Source: Rhodospirillaceae bacterium (lineage in GTDB: Bacteria > Pseudomonadota > Alphaproteobacteria > SHVP01). Taken from it: DNA of 64,000 bases. Position 1 is the stretch's first letter; each line of letters begins with the position of its first letter. The position numbers were made by a program, and so were the translations under genes. Shown here piece by piece: positions 48,385-58,994 of the stretch. The notes under the pieces were generated by a model. The model was not told where the DNA came from. It saw only the letters and a program-made list of their open reading frames with translations, and made no database searches. The stretch covers positions 139,756 to 203,755 of the forward strand of contig PBKD01000002.1 in the NCBI GenBank assembly GCA_002722055.1. Reading direction: 5' to 3'.

Positions 48385-49326
48385 CTACTCTCCGAACAGT
48401 TTATCAGACTCTTTTTTGTGTTTTGCAAGAGCCATAAGTCTTTTATCTCTCCACTTTTGTCTTGAAATATTATCATCTAATGACCTAATTTGCCTTTGTT
48501 CAAACTCAACTTTGTGATAAAAAGATTCATTCCATTCTTTGACCTCGAGTTCAGATGCAACATTTTGGTAAATTGGCCCGTACCTTTTTGCATAATCTGA
48601 AATTCCCCCTGGAGCATTAAGATCAATTGTTTCCATTGGACCCATAAATGACCACCTCAAACCTAGTCCATATTTTACAGTTTTATCTAAATCATATGAA
48701 TCCACATAACCCATAGAAACTAACTTAAAAGCTTCATTCAGAAGTGCTCCTTGAAGACGATTAAGAATAAAACCATCTATTTCTTTTTTAACGACTATTG
48801 GTTTTTGCTCAATTTTATTCATTAATCCTGAGACAAATTCTACTATTTTTTTATCAGTAAATTCAGAAGGTACTATCTCTACTAAAGGAACCAAGCTTGG
48901 AGGGTTAACAGGGTGAACTACTAAAAATCTCTCTGGATGATTTAAACCTTCTGAAAATATAGAAGCCTTTATTCCCGATGTAGATGAACCAATTGCAACA
49001 CTTTTGTCTACTATGCTATCTAACTTCGAAAATATATCTTTTTTTATTTCTAAATTTTCTGGCCCACATTCTTGGATATAATCAACATTTTCAATTGCTT
49101 TTTTTAAATTATTTGTAACTGATATTTTCTTTATAAAAATATTGGGTTCGTCATTTAATAAACCCAGTTTATATAACTCTTGGGTCGTAATTGAAAGTTG
49201 GAGTATTGAATTTTCAATTGCTTTATGATCTGTATCATAAAGCACCACTTGTTTAAATTTCTTAGCAAAGACTATCGCCCATGCCCTTCCAATCATTCCT
49301 GCTCCAATTATTGCTATTTTTTTCAT
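48385..49326 (-). CDS. 3-hydroxyacyl-CoA dehydrogenase family (L-gulonate 3-dehydrogenase-like)
   Basis: IAIIGAGMIGRAWAIVFAKKFKQVVLYD, GFILNRLQGALLNEAFKLV, GLGLRWSFMGPMETIDLNAPGGI. Confidence 0.9.
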   Translation of the reverse strand: MKKIAIIGAGMIGRAWAIVFAKKFKQVVLYDTDHKAIENSILQLSITTQELYKLGLLNDEPNIFIKKISVTNNLKKAIENVDYIQECGPENLEIKKDIFSKLDSIVDKSVAIGSSTSGIKASIFSEGLNHPERFLVVHPVNPPSLVPLVEIVPSEFTDKKIVEFVSGLMNKIEQKPIVVKKEIDGFILNRLQGALLNEAFKLVSMGYVDSYDLDKTVKYGLGLRWSFMGPMETIDLNAPGGISDYAKRYGPIYQNVASELEVKEWNESFYHKVEFEQRQIRSLDDNISRQKWRDKRLMALAKHKKESDKLFGE

Positions 49327-49382
49327 TCTAAGCTCTTAGTTAAAGTATGGTGTAAATATTAAGAGAAAACTATACTATTTGT

Positions 49383-49880
49383 CTAAAAATATATAAAGGT
49401 TAATAGCATCGATATTCCTCCAGCTACCAACGGTAAAGGTATAGAGATAATTATCCTTCTATATGCAAAACCCCAACCTAAAAAAGGAATCTCCCACATC
49501 AACATTCTAGTAATTTGGAAACTAGACCACCCGGTTAAAAAAGCAACTAACTGAGGATAGCCCGCTCCAAGTTTATAGAAGGCAATCGCAACTGGAAAAG
49601 CTACGATTGGACCTGAGGGAACAAAAGCACCTATAATGGCCGCAATAAGCACGCCAATAAACCCTGAGTCACTTCCTATCCAACCTGAAATAATTTGCTC
49701 AGGAAGTAAAACAGTAATAAACCCTGCCGCTAAAAGAGAAAATGGTAGCCGAGGCAAAATAACGATTAACTGATCATAAGATATGCTAAGTGCTTGAGAA
49801 ATATTTTCTTTATTTTTAAAATATACAATAAAAAAAAGTACAAAGGCAATAAACCAAATTAAAAGAGCAGATACTAGCAT
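49383..49880 (-). CDS. Half-size permease (permease/DUF318-like), copy A
   Basis: GAFVPSGPIVAFPVAIAFYKLGAGYPQLVAFLTGWSSFQITRMLMWEIPFLG. Confidence 0.7.
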   Translation of the reverse strand: MLVSALLIWFIAFVLFFIVYFKNKENISQALSISYDQLIVILPRLPFSLLAAGFITVLLPEQIISGWIGSDSGFIGVLIAAIIGAFVPSGPIVAFPVAIAFYKLGAGYPQLVAFLTGWSSFQITRMLMWEIPFLGWGFAYRRIIISIPLPLVAGGISMLLTFIYF

Positions 49881-50441
49881 CTAATTATTTTTTTCCATAG
49901 CGAAATAGTTGTTGAAAAATTTTCTATATAATAGTCCGGCTATAATAGGTAAAATTAATGATGAGAGAAATCTTATTATAGTGAAATCTATACCCATTAA
50001 TGGAATCTCCCATGCAATAGTTCTTGTAAAACTTATTGTTGTCCAGGCAGTAATAAAAGCAATGAGTGATCCAATATCTGCTCCTTTAGATCTAAGAGAT
50101 ATTAACAAAGGAAAAGAAACCATTGGACCACCAGGGGTAACACCTCCAACAAGAGTAGCTATCAATATACCTTTAAAACCACTCTCTTTACCCAACCATT
50201 TCCCAATAAATTTTGAAGGTAATAATATATGCATCGACCCAACCAATAAAATTCCACCTCCTAAGATTGGAAGAATTTTTAATAATAAATTTAGGTCTTC
50301 AACTAAGGATAAATATAATATATCTATACCTTTAATTAAATAAACAGCAATACCTGATATAAGGGTAATAAAAATTAAAACAATAAAAGATGTATCAAAA
50401 AAATTGAAATAATTTTTTCTTATATTTTTAGAATTTTTCAT
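49881..50441 (-). CDS. Half-size permease (permease/DUF318-like), copy B
   Basis: GGVTPGGPMVSFPLLISLRSKGADIGSLIAFITAWTTISFTRTIAWEIPLMG; stop abuts the start of copy A. Confidence 0.7.
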   Translation of the reverse strand: MKNSKNIRKNYFNFFDTSFIVLIFITLISGIAVYLIKGIDILYLSLVEDLNLLLKILPILGGGILLVGSMHILLPSKFIGKWLGKESGFKGILIATLVGGVTPGGPMVSFPLLISLRSKGADIGSLIAFITAWTTISFTRTIAWEIPLMGIDFTIIRFLSSLILPIIAGLLYRKFFNNYFAMEKNN

Positions 50442-50494
50442 AATAATTTTTCTAGAAAATAAGTTTTGATAAATAAAGAACTAAAATCATAAAA

Positions 50495-50893
50495 TTATTT
50501 TTTTAATGCTTTATGTTTCAAGCATATAGAATTAATACAATATCTCAATCCTGTTGGCACAGGACCGTCATCAAAAACATGACCAAGATGAGACCCACAA
50601 TTTTTACAAGAAACCTCTGTTCTAATCATTCCATGGGAAAAGTCAGTTTTAGATACTACTTTATTTTCATTTATCGCTTGAAAAAAACTAGGCCAACCAG
50701 TACCAGAATCGAATTTAGATTCGGAGGAAAATAAATCATTTCCACATGCCGCACAAAGGTATATACCTGGATCTTTATGGTCAAAATACTTTCCTGTAAA
50801 GGGCCTTTCAGTTCCACTATTTCTCAATACCTCAAACTCTTCTGTTGTCAGTTTTTCTTTCCATTGATTATCAGTGAGTTTAAATTTAGTCAT
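50495..50893 (-). CDS. msrB: Peptide-methionine (R)-S-oxide reductase
   Basis: [68 protein letters not shown]. Confidence 0.96.
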   Translation of the reverse strand: MTKFKLTDNQWKEKLTTEEFEVLRNSGTERPFTGKYFDHKDPGIYLCAACGNDLFSSESKFDSGTGWPSFFQAINENKVVSKTDFSHGMIRTEVSCKNCGSHLGHVFDDGPVPTGLRYCINSICLKHKALKK

Positions 50894-50951
50894 AAGTATT
50901 TATTAATGTAAAAAAGCACACTAGTAAATATTAAGTTTTATTTTCTTTTGA

Positions 50952-51488
50952 TTAATTAGCTGATGCTGTAGTACTACTTGAACTACTGGAACTACCAGTG
51001 CCACTATCATTATCTCCATAACCACCAATGGAAAGTACAGTGAGAACAGCTGCACCAGTCAATAAGATCAATGATGTTAAACCAATAGTTGCCACACCTG
51101 TGGATAAACCTGCACTAGAAGCAATACTTCCTGATAATTTATTATTAGTAATTCCCTTTACTTCCCTCACTGATTTTCCAGAAGTTGGCTGAGGATTACT
51201 TATTCTATCGAGAGATCTTTGGTTTTTTATGAAGTTTTCTCTTTTACACTCTGGCGCTAAATTATTTTTATTAGGATCACATTTACTTGATATACGCTTT
51301 GTAATTATCCTTCTTTTTGATAAATTTTTGTCACTCAACACTTCTTTTCTTGCTTTTTTTAAAAGTTCTTGAGAAGTATCTGTAAATTTTATAGAAGAGT
51401 CTCCAGTTTGCGCATAGACAAATGGACTTAAAACAGAAAAGTTTAAGATCGCTGTTATAAATATTAATATTTTAATTAATCTATTCAT
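50952..51488 (-). CDS. Hypothetical exported protein with Ser/Thr-rich tail
   Basis: Signal peptide, one C-terminal hydrophobic segment, SGTGSSSSSSSTTASAN end. Confidence 0.5.
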   Translation of the reverse strand: MNRLIKILIFITAILNFSVLSPFVYAQTGDSSIKFTDTSQELLKKARKEVLSDKNLSKRRIITKRISSKCDPNKNNLAPECKRENFIKNQRSLDRISNPQPTSGKSVREVKGITNNKLSGSIASSAGLSTGVATIGLTSLILLTGAAVLTVLSIGGYGDNDSGTGSSSSSSSTTASAN

Positions 51489-51672
51489 TGCAGTGTCAAA
51501 TAAAAAGTTAATTAAATAATAACTTAGTTAATGATTTATTAAATTATATAATAATTTGCTTAAATACCTTATAAAACACAATAAAGTAATAGATTATAGG
51601 GATAAAATACGTATTCTAATAATAATTTATTAATTCTTCACTTTTTTCAATAATCAGAAACAATGATATAAG

Positions 51673-52575
51673 ATGAAATTAGATTATATTTTAAATATCT
51701 TAATTTATTCTTTTGTTGTACTAATTTGGGGCGGATCCTTCCTTGCTATTGAATATCAACTTGGAATTGTTCCTGAGTCTACATCTATATTTTTTAGATA
51801 TGTTGCGGCAAGCACTATACTTTTCTTTATTTGTATAATTGCTAAAAAATCTATGTTTAATTTTCCAATAAAATATCATTTTTTATTCTTTATGGTAGGT
51901 TTATTTTTTTTCTCATTAAATTATCTTTTAATATATAAAGCTCAGAATTACTTGACCAGCGGAACAACAGCTGTAGCCTTTGCAATGTGTTTATTCTTTT
52001 CTCAAATTAACTCTAAGATATTTTTAGGTTTTAAACTTAAAATTAAAACTACTATTGGAGGTATAATTGGTATTTTTGGAATTTTTTTATTATTTAGCAG
52101 CTCAATTTTTTCTGAAAAAAGTGAATATAATGAGTTATTTGGTGTTTCCCTAATCTTAGCAGCATCATACATAGTTTCTTTAGCAACAATAGTAACGGCA
52201 AAAATAAATTTAAACAAAATACCAATCTTACAAGCAAATTCTTGGGCGATGATATATGGTACAATTATTAATTTTATTCTTTTACTTATCACAGGTAGCA
52301 AAATTGCTTTTGACCCCAGAATTAGCTACTGGATAAGTTTTTGCTACTTAGTTATTATATCTAGTATAATAGGATTCATCCTATATTTTTTGTTAGTCAA
52401 GAGAATTGGGCCAGAAAAGTCATCTTACTTTGCAATAATGTCACCCATGGTCGCAGTAATAATATCTGTTTTTGCAGAAAACCTTCAAATAACTATTACG
52501 CTAATTACTGGAGTATTCTTTGTTTTAATAGGTAACTTTATTGCTGTAAAAAGTAAATTTAATTCAAAAAAATAA
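51673..52575 (+). CDS. EamA/DMT family transporter
   Basis: LIWGGSFLAIEYQLGIVPESTSIFFRYVAA; about 10 hydrophobic helices. Confidence 0.85.
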   Translation: MKLDYILNILIYSFVVLIWGGSFLAIEYQLGIVPESTSIFFRYVAASTILFFICIIAKKSMFNFPIKYHFLFFMVGLFFFSLNYLLIYKAQNYLTSGTTAVAFAMCLFFSQINSKIFLGFKLKIKTTIGGIIGIFGIFLLFSSSIFSEKSEYNELFGVSLILAASYIVSLATIVTAKINLNKIPILQANSWAMIYGTIINFILLLITGSKIAFDPRISYWISFCYLVIISSIIGFILYFLLVKRIGPEKSSYFAIMSPMVAVIISVFAENLQITITLITGVFFVLIGNFIAVKSKFNSKK

Positions 52576-52654
52576 TGAATTGATTAATTGATATTTACTT
52601 TATTTTGAATCATTATTAATTTAAAAATAATTTAAAAATTAAAAAAGTTACTTC

Positions 52655-54148
52655 ATGGAAATTAATAATTTATATAATATTTTATTTAGAGAAATTGAAA
52701 AAAATCGTAACAATACTGTTTTTGAAATTCCAGATGAGAAAAAAATAATCTATAAAGATTTTGAAAATATTATTAATACTATTTATATAAATTTGAAAAA
52801 TAAACAAGTCGAACCTGGTGATAGAATCTGCGCTCAAACAAGTAAGTCTATAGAGGTTATCGCCTTGTATTTAGCTTGCTTAAAAATTGGGGCAATATAT
52901 ATTCCTTTAAATTTCGATTATTCTATTGACGAACTAAAATTTTTTATAGAAGATTCAAAACCAAAATTATTTATATTAGATAAAAAAAATAAATATATCA
53001 ACAACGATAATCTGAAAAAAATTATTAAATTAACTTTATTAGAAGAAATATCATCTTCTGATTGTATTAATATAAAAAGTAATATTAAAACAAATACCTT
53101 TAATTCTAATGATAATGATATTGCGGCTATATTATATACAAGTGGCACTACAGGAAAGCCAAAGGGTGCCGCTCTTTCCCATAAAAATCTCTCAAGTAAT
53201 TGTTTGTCTCTCAATAAGATATGGAAGTTTTCCTCTAACGATATTCTTCTACATGCTTTGCCTGTTTACCATGTACATGGATTATTTGTTGCTATAAATT
53301 GTTCTATTCTTAGTGGTTCAAAAATAATATTCCTTCCAAAATTTGATACAGCATCAGTTCTTGAATATATCCCAAAATCAACTGTCATGATGGGTGTTCC
53401 AACTTTTTATAATAGATTAATTGAGCACAAAAAATTAAACTCAAACTTATGTAAAAATATGCGCGTATTCATATCTGGTTCTGCTCCACTAACTATTGAA
53501 ACATGGAATACTTTCTTCAAAAAAACTGGTCACAAGATCCTAGAACGTTATGGAATGACTGAAACAGGAATGATTACCTCTAACCCATATTTGATAGAAA
53601 AAAGAAAAGCAGAATCAGTTGGCTGGCCACTTCCTGAAGTCAAATTAAGAATAAGTAAAGAAAATTTAAACTTGAAAGACCATTTAGGAGAAATCCAAGT
53701 AAAAGGACCCAACGTTTTTAATGGTTATTGGAATAAAAAAAATAAAAATACTGATTTTACGAAAGACGGCTTCTTCAAAACTGGGGATATAGGAAAAATT
53801 GATAATGAAGGAAGAGTTTTTATAGTTGGAAGACAAAAGGATTTAATCATTACTGGGGGCTTAAATGTCTACCCCAAAGAGGTTGAGGACCATTTAAATA
53901 AAATAAATGAAATTAAAGAAAGCGCTGTAATAGGATTACCTGATAAAGATTTTGGAGAAACAGTTGTAGCAGTGGTAGTAATGGAAAAAAATAAAAACTT
54001 AACACCCAAAGAAATACAAAATACTATATTAAATAAATTAGCAAAATTCAAAGTTCCAAAAAAATTTATTTTCATCAGTGAACTGCCTAGAAATATTATG
54101 GGTAAAATTCAAAAAAATATTCTTAGAGATAAATATAAGGATATTTAA
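52655..54148 (+). CDS. AMP-binding acyl-CoA ligase (malonyl-CoA synthetase-like)
   Basis: AAILYTSGTTGKPKGAALSHKNL, LERYGMTETGMITSNP, GFFKTGDIGKID, LPRNIMGKIQKNILR. Confidence 0.9.
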   Translation: MEINNLYNILFREIEKNRNNTVFEIPDEKKIIYKDFENIINTIYINLKNKQVEPGDRICAQTSKSIEVIALYLACLKIGAIYIPLNFDYSIDELKFFIEDSKPKLFILDKKNKYINNDNLKKIIKLTLLEEISSSDCINIKSNIKTNTFNSNDNDIAAILYTSGTTGKPKGAALSHKNLSSNCLSLNKIWKFSSNDILLHALPVYHVHGLFVAINCSILSGSKIIFLPKFDTASVLEYIPKSTVMMGVPTFYNRLIEHKKLNSNLCKNMRVFISGSAPLTIETWNTFFKKTGHKILERYGMTETGMITSNPYLIEKRKAESVGWPLPEVKLRISKENLNLKDHLGEIQVKGPNVFNGYWNKKNKNTDFTKDGFFKTGDIGKIDNEGRVFIVGRQKDLIITGGLNVYPKEVEDHLNKINEIKESAVIGLPDKDFGETVVAVVVMEKNKNLTPKEIQNTILNKLAKFKVPKKFIFISELPRNIMGKIQKNILRDKYKDI

Positions 54149-54161
54149 TTGAAAATTTACT

Positions 54162-54758
54162 TTATTTAAAAGTTTCTATTTTTTCTCTTTTGCTGAGAAA
54201 ACCATCTTTTCTTAGACCAAAACAAGTATCAATAAAGCTACTAGTGAAAGATCTTCTTGATTCATTATCAATCTTACTATCTAGATTTAACCCAAAAACA
54301 CCTTGAAATGCCGTTGTACCAATTTGTTGCAACATTTCAGTAAGGTGAGTGCAACCATAATTCATTGGAATTTTTTCTTTTACTTTCTTTAACCAGCCTG
54401 GGCCAATTTTAATGCCAATAAGATTTTTATATTTTTCTGAAGCTGGATGGCAACTGAAGTGTGCAGGAGTGAGCATTGAAGCCTGGACATCTATTATTTC
54501 AAAATCTTTGTTGATAATAATCTTAAAAACCATATCATGAATTGGCTTATTTGCTTCTCTTATAAAATCATAATTAGTTATTGTGTCAAATGGCTTTGTA
54601 TCGATAATTTTTGCCTCAATTTCAAATAGGCTATCTTCTCTTAAATAACAATTAATATCTAATTTTCTTTCATGAATTTTTTTTCTTTTAATTTTTTGTA
54701 TTTTTTCTTTCTGTGTCATTTCTATCTCAATCAATTTTTTATATACTATTAAAATCAT
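54162..54758 (-). CDS. DUF2889-like protein
   Basis: RKLDINCYLREDSLFEIEAKIIDTKPFD...IHDMVFKIIINKDFEIIDVQASM...GCTHLTEML. Confidence 0.75.
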   Translation of the reverse strand: MILIVYKKLIEIEMTQKEKIQKIKRKKIHERKLDINCYLREDSLFEIEAKIIDTKPFDTITNYDFIREANKPIHDMVFKIIINKDFEIIDVQASMLTPAHFSCHPASEKYKNLIGIKIGPGWLKKVKEKIPMNYGCTHLTEMLQQIGTTAFQGVFGLNLDSKIDNESRRSFTSSFIDTCFGLRKDGFLSKREKIETFK

Positions 54759-54829
54759 TATGTTTAATCGATTATATGGATTATATTAACATATTAAAGT
54801 AAATATAATTTTTACCGGAATATCAATTT

Positions 54830-55513
54830 ATGTTAAAACATAGAGAAATAAAGTATACAATCAATTACTTAGATAATAGTGGGAAAAAACGTGGTGAAGA
54901 ACCATGTTTCGTAACCTTACATTCTGATGGAACAAGAGTAATTAGGGCAACTTCAAAAATATATGATACAGAAATAATTCGAGATGTAGTTTATAATGTT
55001 GATGCTAAATTCAAACCCATTGATTGTTTCATAAAAATCAGAAAAAGTGAACAAATAATTTCAACATCATTTTTCACGTTTACAGATAATAATATATATC
55101 TTAAAGGCATTAACTCAGAAAATAAAATAGTCAATGAAACACTTGAGACAAATAGAGCTGAGTCATTTATATCTCACGCTGTTGCGACAGATGTTTGGCA
55201 TTCAGCAAATATAATTAAAAAAAAATCTAAGGGCATTCAAAAAATTTTTCCTATTTATAGCTCTTCAAATTTACCTAATGGCGCATCAGAATCAAAAATA
55301 CATAGATGGGATCTTAAGGCAAAATTTATAAAGTTTACTGAGATTAGAACACCAGCAGGAATATTTGAGGCTGAACATATTCAGTATTACGAAGAGGATG
55401 ATTCATTATGGTTAGAAATGTGGTGTACTAATGATATAGACAGAATTATGTTAAAAATGTATTACCCTGTATATGATTCTTACTATCTATTAAACAAACT
55501 AGAACGGGTATGA
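54830..55513 (+). CDS. Hypothetical protein
   Basis: 227-aa ORF with no overlapping better candidate. Confidence 0.6.
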   Translation: MLKHREIKYTINYLDNSGKKRGEEPCFVTLHSDGTRVIRATSKIYDTEIIRDVVYNVDAKFKPIDCFIKIRKSEQIISTSFFTFTDNNIYLKGINSENKIVNETLETNRAESFISHAVATDVWHSANIIKKKSKGIQKIFPIYSSSNLPNGASESKIHRWDLKAKFIKFTEIRTPAGIFEAEHIQYYEEDDSLWLEMWCTNDIDRIMLKMYYPVYDSYYLLNKLERV

Positions 55514-55880
55514 TGAACACTTAGATAACACTAAAGGAAAATCTTCCCTTTTATACCTCACTCAAAATATTGAGCAGTTAATTCAGTTATAGGTGAGTCA
55601 CAAGTTCAAATAAACTTATAAAATTTTTATACGGGGCTAGATATTATTTGAACATAAAGTCATGATGAAGTTCATTACTTAAAAAAAAGGAAAAGCAAAA
55701 ATTTTATATATTTTACCACCATTAAAGAAGGGAAAAACTAAGCTTTAGGCTCTGCTGGTTCAATTTATTTTTTACATAAGGGTGCAGGGTTACTTGGAAA
55801 CTTCCTGGAGATGAATTCTTTAGACATTTATATATATGCTTTTCAAATCCTGGGTATCCTTTTCAAAAAACTAAAACTGT

Positions 55881-55914
55881 AAAAAAAAGGGAGAGTAAGT
55901 AAGTATACTCTCCC
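55881..55914 (-). terminator. Intrinsic terminator of the TRAP transporter operon
   Basis: GGGAGAGTA-(8 nt)-TACTCTCCC 9-bp stem; minus strand followed by 8 T. Confidence 0.85.
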
Positions 55915-55936
55915 AAACAATTAAAAATTAATTTTT

Positions 55937-56935
55937 TTAAGATTTTTGTATTTTATCCCATGTGCCAGAACCAAAAACTTCATCAGCCAACGCTTTGTTA
56001 ACCGGTGCCATCTTAGTCTGAGCTGCAGAGGCATCAAGGTTTAAAACAGTACCTGCACCATTAATTTCTTCCCATCTTTTATACTGAGGTTCCATTTCAT
56101 CTATAACCCTTTTAGCATAAACTATAGGCTCAAGTGCCAAGAAACTCTCTTGCACAATTTCTTGATTTCTTTTACTCCAAGAATTCCAAACCCTTGAACT
56201 TACCCAGAATTTATCTAGACCCATACCGAAATCATTTCTAGCTATATATTTACATACTTCATAAAATTTCATAGGTATAGCAAGTGAAGCTAATGTACCA
56301 CATCCGTCGACAATTCCGCTTTTCAATGCACCATAAAGCTCATTAAAAGCTATTGGAACTGGCTCTGCACCAAGATGCTTAAGACCTTTAAGTTGACCTT
56401 CAATTTGAGCAGCCCTAATTTTCCTACCCTTCAGTCCATCAAAAGACTTCAAATCGTCTCTTAAAAATAGATTCCATGGTCCCGCTCTTCCTACACCTAA
56501 AAAGTGACAACTATACTTCTCAGCTAGTGCTTTCCTTGTAGGTTCATATAATGGGCCATTTGCTACTCTAAGAGAATGGGCAGCATCTCTAAAAAAATAT
56601 GGTGAATAAAACAGATCAAACTCTCTAGTACCAGAATAAGCTGTTCCAGCAGCATCAACAGTTCCTAAAGCACAACCTTCAAGTAGATCTTTTTCACCTA
56701 AGCCTAAACTTTTGGCGAAAACTTCAAAATCAATCTCTCCACCTGTTCTTTCTCTTACAACACTCCATAAATCTACAGCAGCTCTCGCTGAGATAGAACT
56801 AGGTGGTGCTGCAGTTCCATATTTAAGTTTTTTTGCACCATATGATATACCCGGAAACCCAGTAGCTGCTCCAATTAAAGCTACACCGGCCACACCTTGG
56901 GTAAAACTTCTTCTAGAAATTTTAGAATTTTTCAT
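55937..56935 (-). CDS. dctP: TRAP transporter substrate-binding protein (DctP-like), Tat-type signal
   Basis: SRRSFTQGVAGVALIGAATG; LKSFDGLKGRKIRAAQIEGQLKGLKHLGAEPVPIAFNELYGALKSGIVDGCG. Confidence 0.92.
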   Translation of the reverse strand: MKNSKISRRSFTQGVAGVALIGAATGFPGISYGAKKLKYGTAAPPSSISARAAVDLWSVVRERTGGEIDFEVFAKSLGLGEKDLLEGCALGTVDAAGTAYSGTREFDLFYSPYFFRDAAHSLRVANGPLYEPTRKALAEKYSCHFLGVGRAGPWNLFLRDDLKSFDGLKGRKIRAAQIEGQLKGLKHLGAEPVPIAFNELYGALKSGIVDGCGTLASLAIPMKFYEVCKYIARNDFGMGLDKFWVSSRVWNSWSKRNQEIVQESFLALEPIVYAKRVIDEMEPQYKRWEEINGAGTVLNLDASAAQTKMAPVNKALADEVFGSGTWDKIQKS

Positions 56936-56989
56936 TGAGTAAACCCCCTAAAAATTAATATATTCTCTATAATCTCATATTTTATTCAT

Positions 56990-58288
56990 TTATTGAACTG
57001 GAATTACGAGATCTGCAAGAAATAATGTAGTTTCAGGCACATAAGTTATCAACATTAATACTAAAATTAGGGCAATAAAGTAAGGTACTGCTGATTTAAA
57101 CATCTCAATAACACCTACTTTAGAAATAGCAGAAAGTACAAATAAATTTAGACCAATAGGAGGTGTAATCATTCCAATCATCAGATTTAAAACCATAACT
57201 ACACCAAGGTGAACATCACTAACACCCATACCTGTAAACAAAGGAAACAAAATTGGAGCTAAAATTAACATTATTGGTAATATTTCCATGAACATACCTA
57301 GAAATAACATTAATATATTGGCCATGAAAAGCATTACGTAAACATTGTCAGATATAGCCAACATAGCAGATGTTAAAATTTCACCCAGATTCTCTGCAAC
57401 AGCTAGAAAAGCAAAAATTTGTGATGTTGCAACTGTTAACATAATAATTGATGAAGCGATTGCTGCTGATCCTGCAGCCTCAATTATGTCTTTTAATGAT
57501 GTATTTCTATAAACAAAAAGCCCAAGAATTAGTGTGTAAAATACAGCTACTGCAGCAGCCTCAGTCGGGGTAGCAATGCCTCCAACTATACTTCCAACAA
57601 CAAATAACGGAGCCAATAAAGCAAGAAAACCATTAAATAATGCGTTTCTTTGATCTTTCAAACTCGATTTTGGCTCTACGGGGTAATTTTTCTTTTTACT
57701 AATCCAATATGTAAGCACAAACATTGTTAAGAACATTATTACCCCTGGGATTACTCCACCCATAAACAACCTACCAACTGAAACTTCAGCAATAGCTCCA
57801 AGAAGTACAAATGAAATTGATGGTGGAACAATTGGACCAACGGTAGCAGCGGAGGCAATTACCGCACTGGAAAAGGATGGAGGAAATCCTCTTTTATTCA
57901 TCTCTGGAACTAAAACTGTTCCAGTTGCTGCCGCATCAGCAAGCGCAGAACCAGATATCCCTGACATAATAAAATTAGCTACCACACCTACATTTGCCAA
58001 ACCGCCATGAATATGACCTACTATTGCTGAAGCTAATGCTACAATTCTATGAGTTACTCCAGATTTATTCATTAATTCACCAGCAAATATGAATAAAGGA
58101 ATAGCTACTAAAATATAACCGTTTAGACCAACAATCATTAGTTGGGAGAAAAGTACCAAAGGTGTTCCAAAAGGCTCAAATTGGGATAAGACTAAGTATC
58201 CAAAAGCAGCGAACCCGATAGCCCATGCTATTTCCATTCCAATTAATGAAAAAATAAACAAAAGTGCGAGCATGCTAACCAGAAGCAT
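56990..58288 (-). CDS. dctM: TRAP transporter large permease (DctM-like)
   Basis: IPLFIFAGELMNKSGVTHRIVALASAIVGHIHGGLANVGVVANFIMSGISGSALADAAATGTVLVPEM. Confidence 0.95.
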   Translation of the reverse strand: MLLVSMLALLFIFSLIGMEIAWAIGFAAFGYLVLSQFEPFGTPLVLFSQLMIVGLNGYILVAIPLFIFAGELMNKSGVTHRIVALASAIVGHIHGGLANVGVVANFIMSGISGSALADAAATGTVLVPEMNKRGFPPSFSSAVIASAATVGPIVPPSISFVLLGAIAEVSVGRLFMGGVIPGVIMFLTMFVLTYWISKKKNYPVEPKSSLKDQRNALFNGFLALLAPLFVVGSIVGGIATPTEAAAVAVFYTLILGLFVYRNTSLKDIIEAAGSAAIASSIIMLTVATSQIFAFLAVAENLGEILTSAMLAISDNVYVMLFMANILMLFLGMFMEILPIMLILAPILFPLFTGMGVSDVHLGVVMVLNLMIGMITPPIGLNLFVLSAISKVGVIEMFKSAVPYFIALILVLMLITYVPETTLFLADLVIPVQ

Positions 58289-58319
58289 AAATAATCCTTA
58301 TTTTCTAATTTGTTTAATT

Positions 58320-58838
58320 TTAAGAGCCATTATTGTTTGTTGAAAACTTAAAGTCGTAAATTGACTTAATCATTATTTTTGTTTGGTAAATGATTATTAA
58401 AAAACAACCAATTGGTAAAGGAAGCCAACTAACTGCATTAGGCCACCCGGTCGATAACATTACAGTTTTAAAATTAAGTGCAACCAGAGGCCATGAATAC
58501 CAAAATAATACCAAGACCATAATTAAAATGCATATGTGCATAAATAAGTCTAAATAGAATCTTGTATTATAAGATAATTTATCAATAAAAAAAGTAACCC
58601 TTATATTCTCACCTCTTCTTGTAGCTACCGCTATACCCAAATAAGTAAGCCACAAAAAGAAAACTCTTGGAGCATCTTCTGCCCAAGCTGGTGATGTGTT
58701 AAAAACATATCTTGTAAAAACTGTATATATAACTGCAAATGATAATATAATTAGAAGAATTGAAGAACAGTAATATAAAAACTTATCTAATAACTCATCT
58801 GCTTTAATTATAAAGTTCCAAGATCTAAGACTGGACAT
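58320..58838 (-). CDS. dctQ: TRAP transporter small permease (DctQ-like)
   Basis: VFTRYVFNTSPAWAEDAPRVFFLWLTYLGIAVATRRGENIRVTFFIDKL. Confidence 0.92.
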   Translation of the reverse strand: MSSLRSWNFIIKADELLDKFLYYCSSILLIILSFAVIYTVFTRYVFNTSPAWAEDAPRVFFLWLTYLGIAVATRRGENIRVTFFIDKLSYNTRFYLDLFMHICILIMVLVLFWYSWPLVALNFKTVMLSTGWPNAVSWLPLPIGCFLIIIYQTKIMIKSIYDFKFSTNNNGS

Positions 58839-58994
58839 ATTTGATAAAACCCGTATTTATATATAAACTAGAATCAATTAACTAATTCACTTAGAATATT
58901 TCTATTATTCAACTATTGCAATAATATATTTCTTAAAAATTGATTTAAATTGTATATAATTAAATTTTATAACTATTTATTCAGGACACAATTT

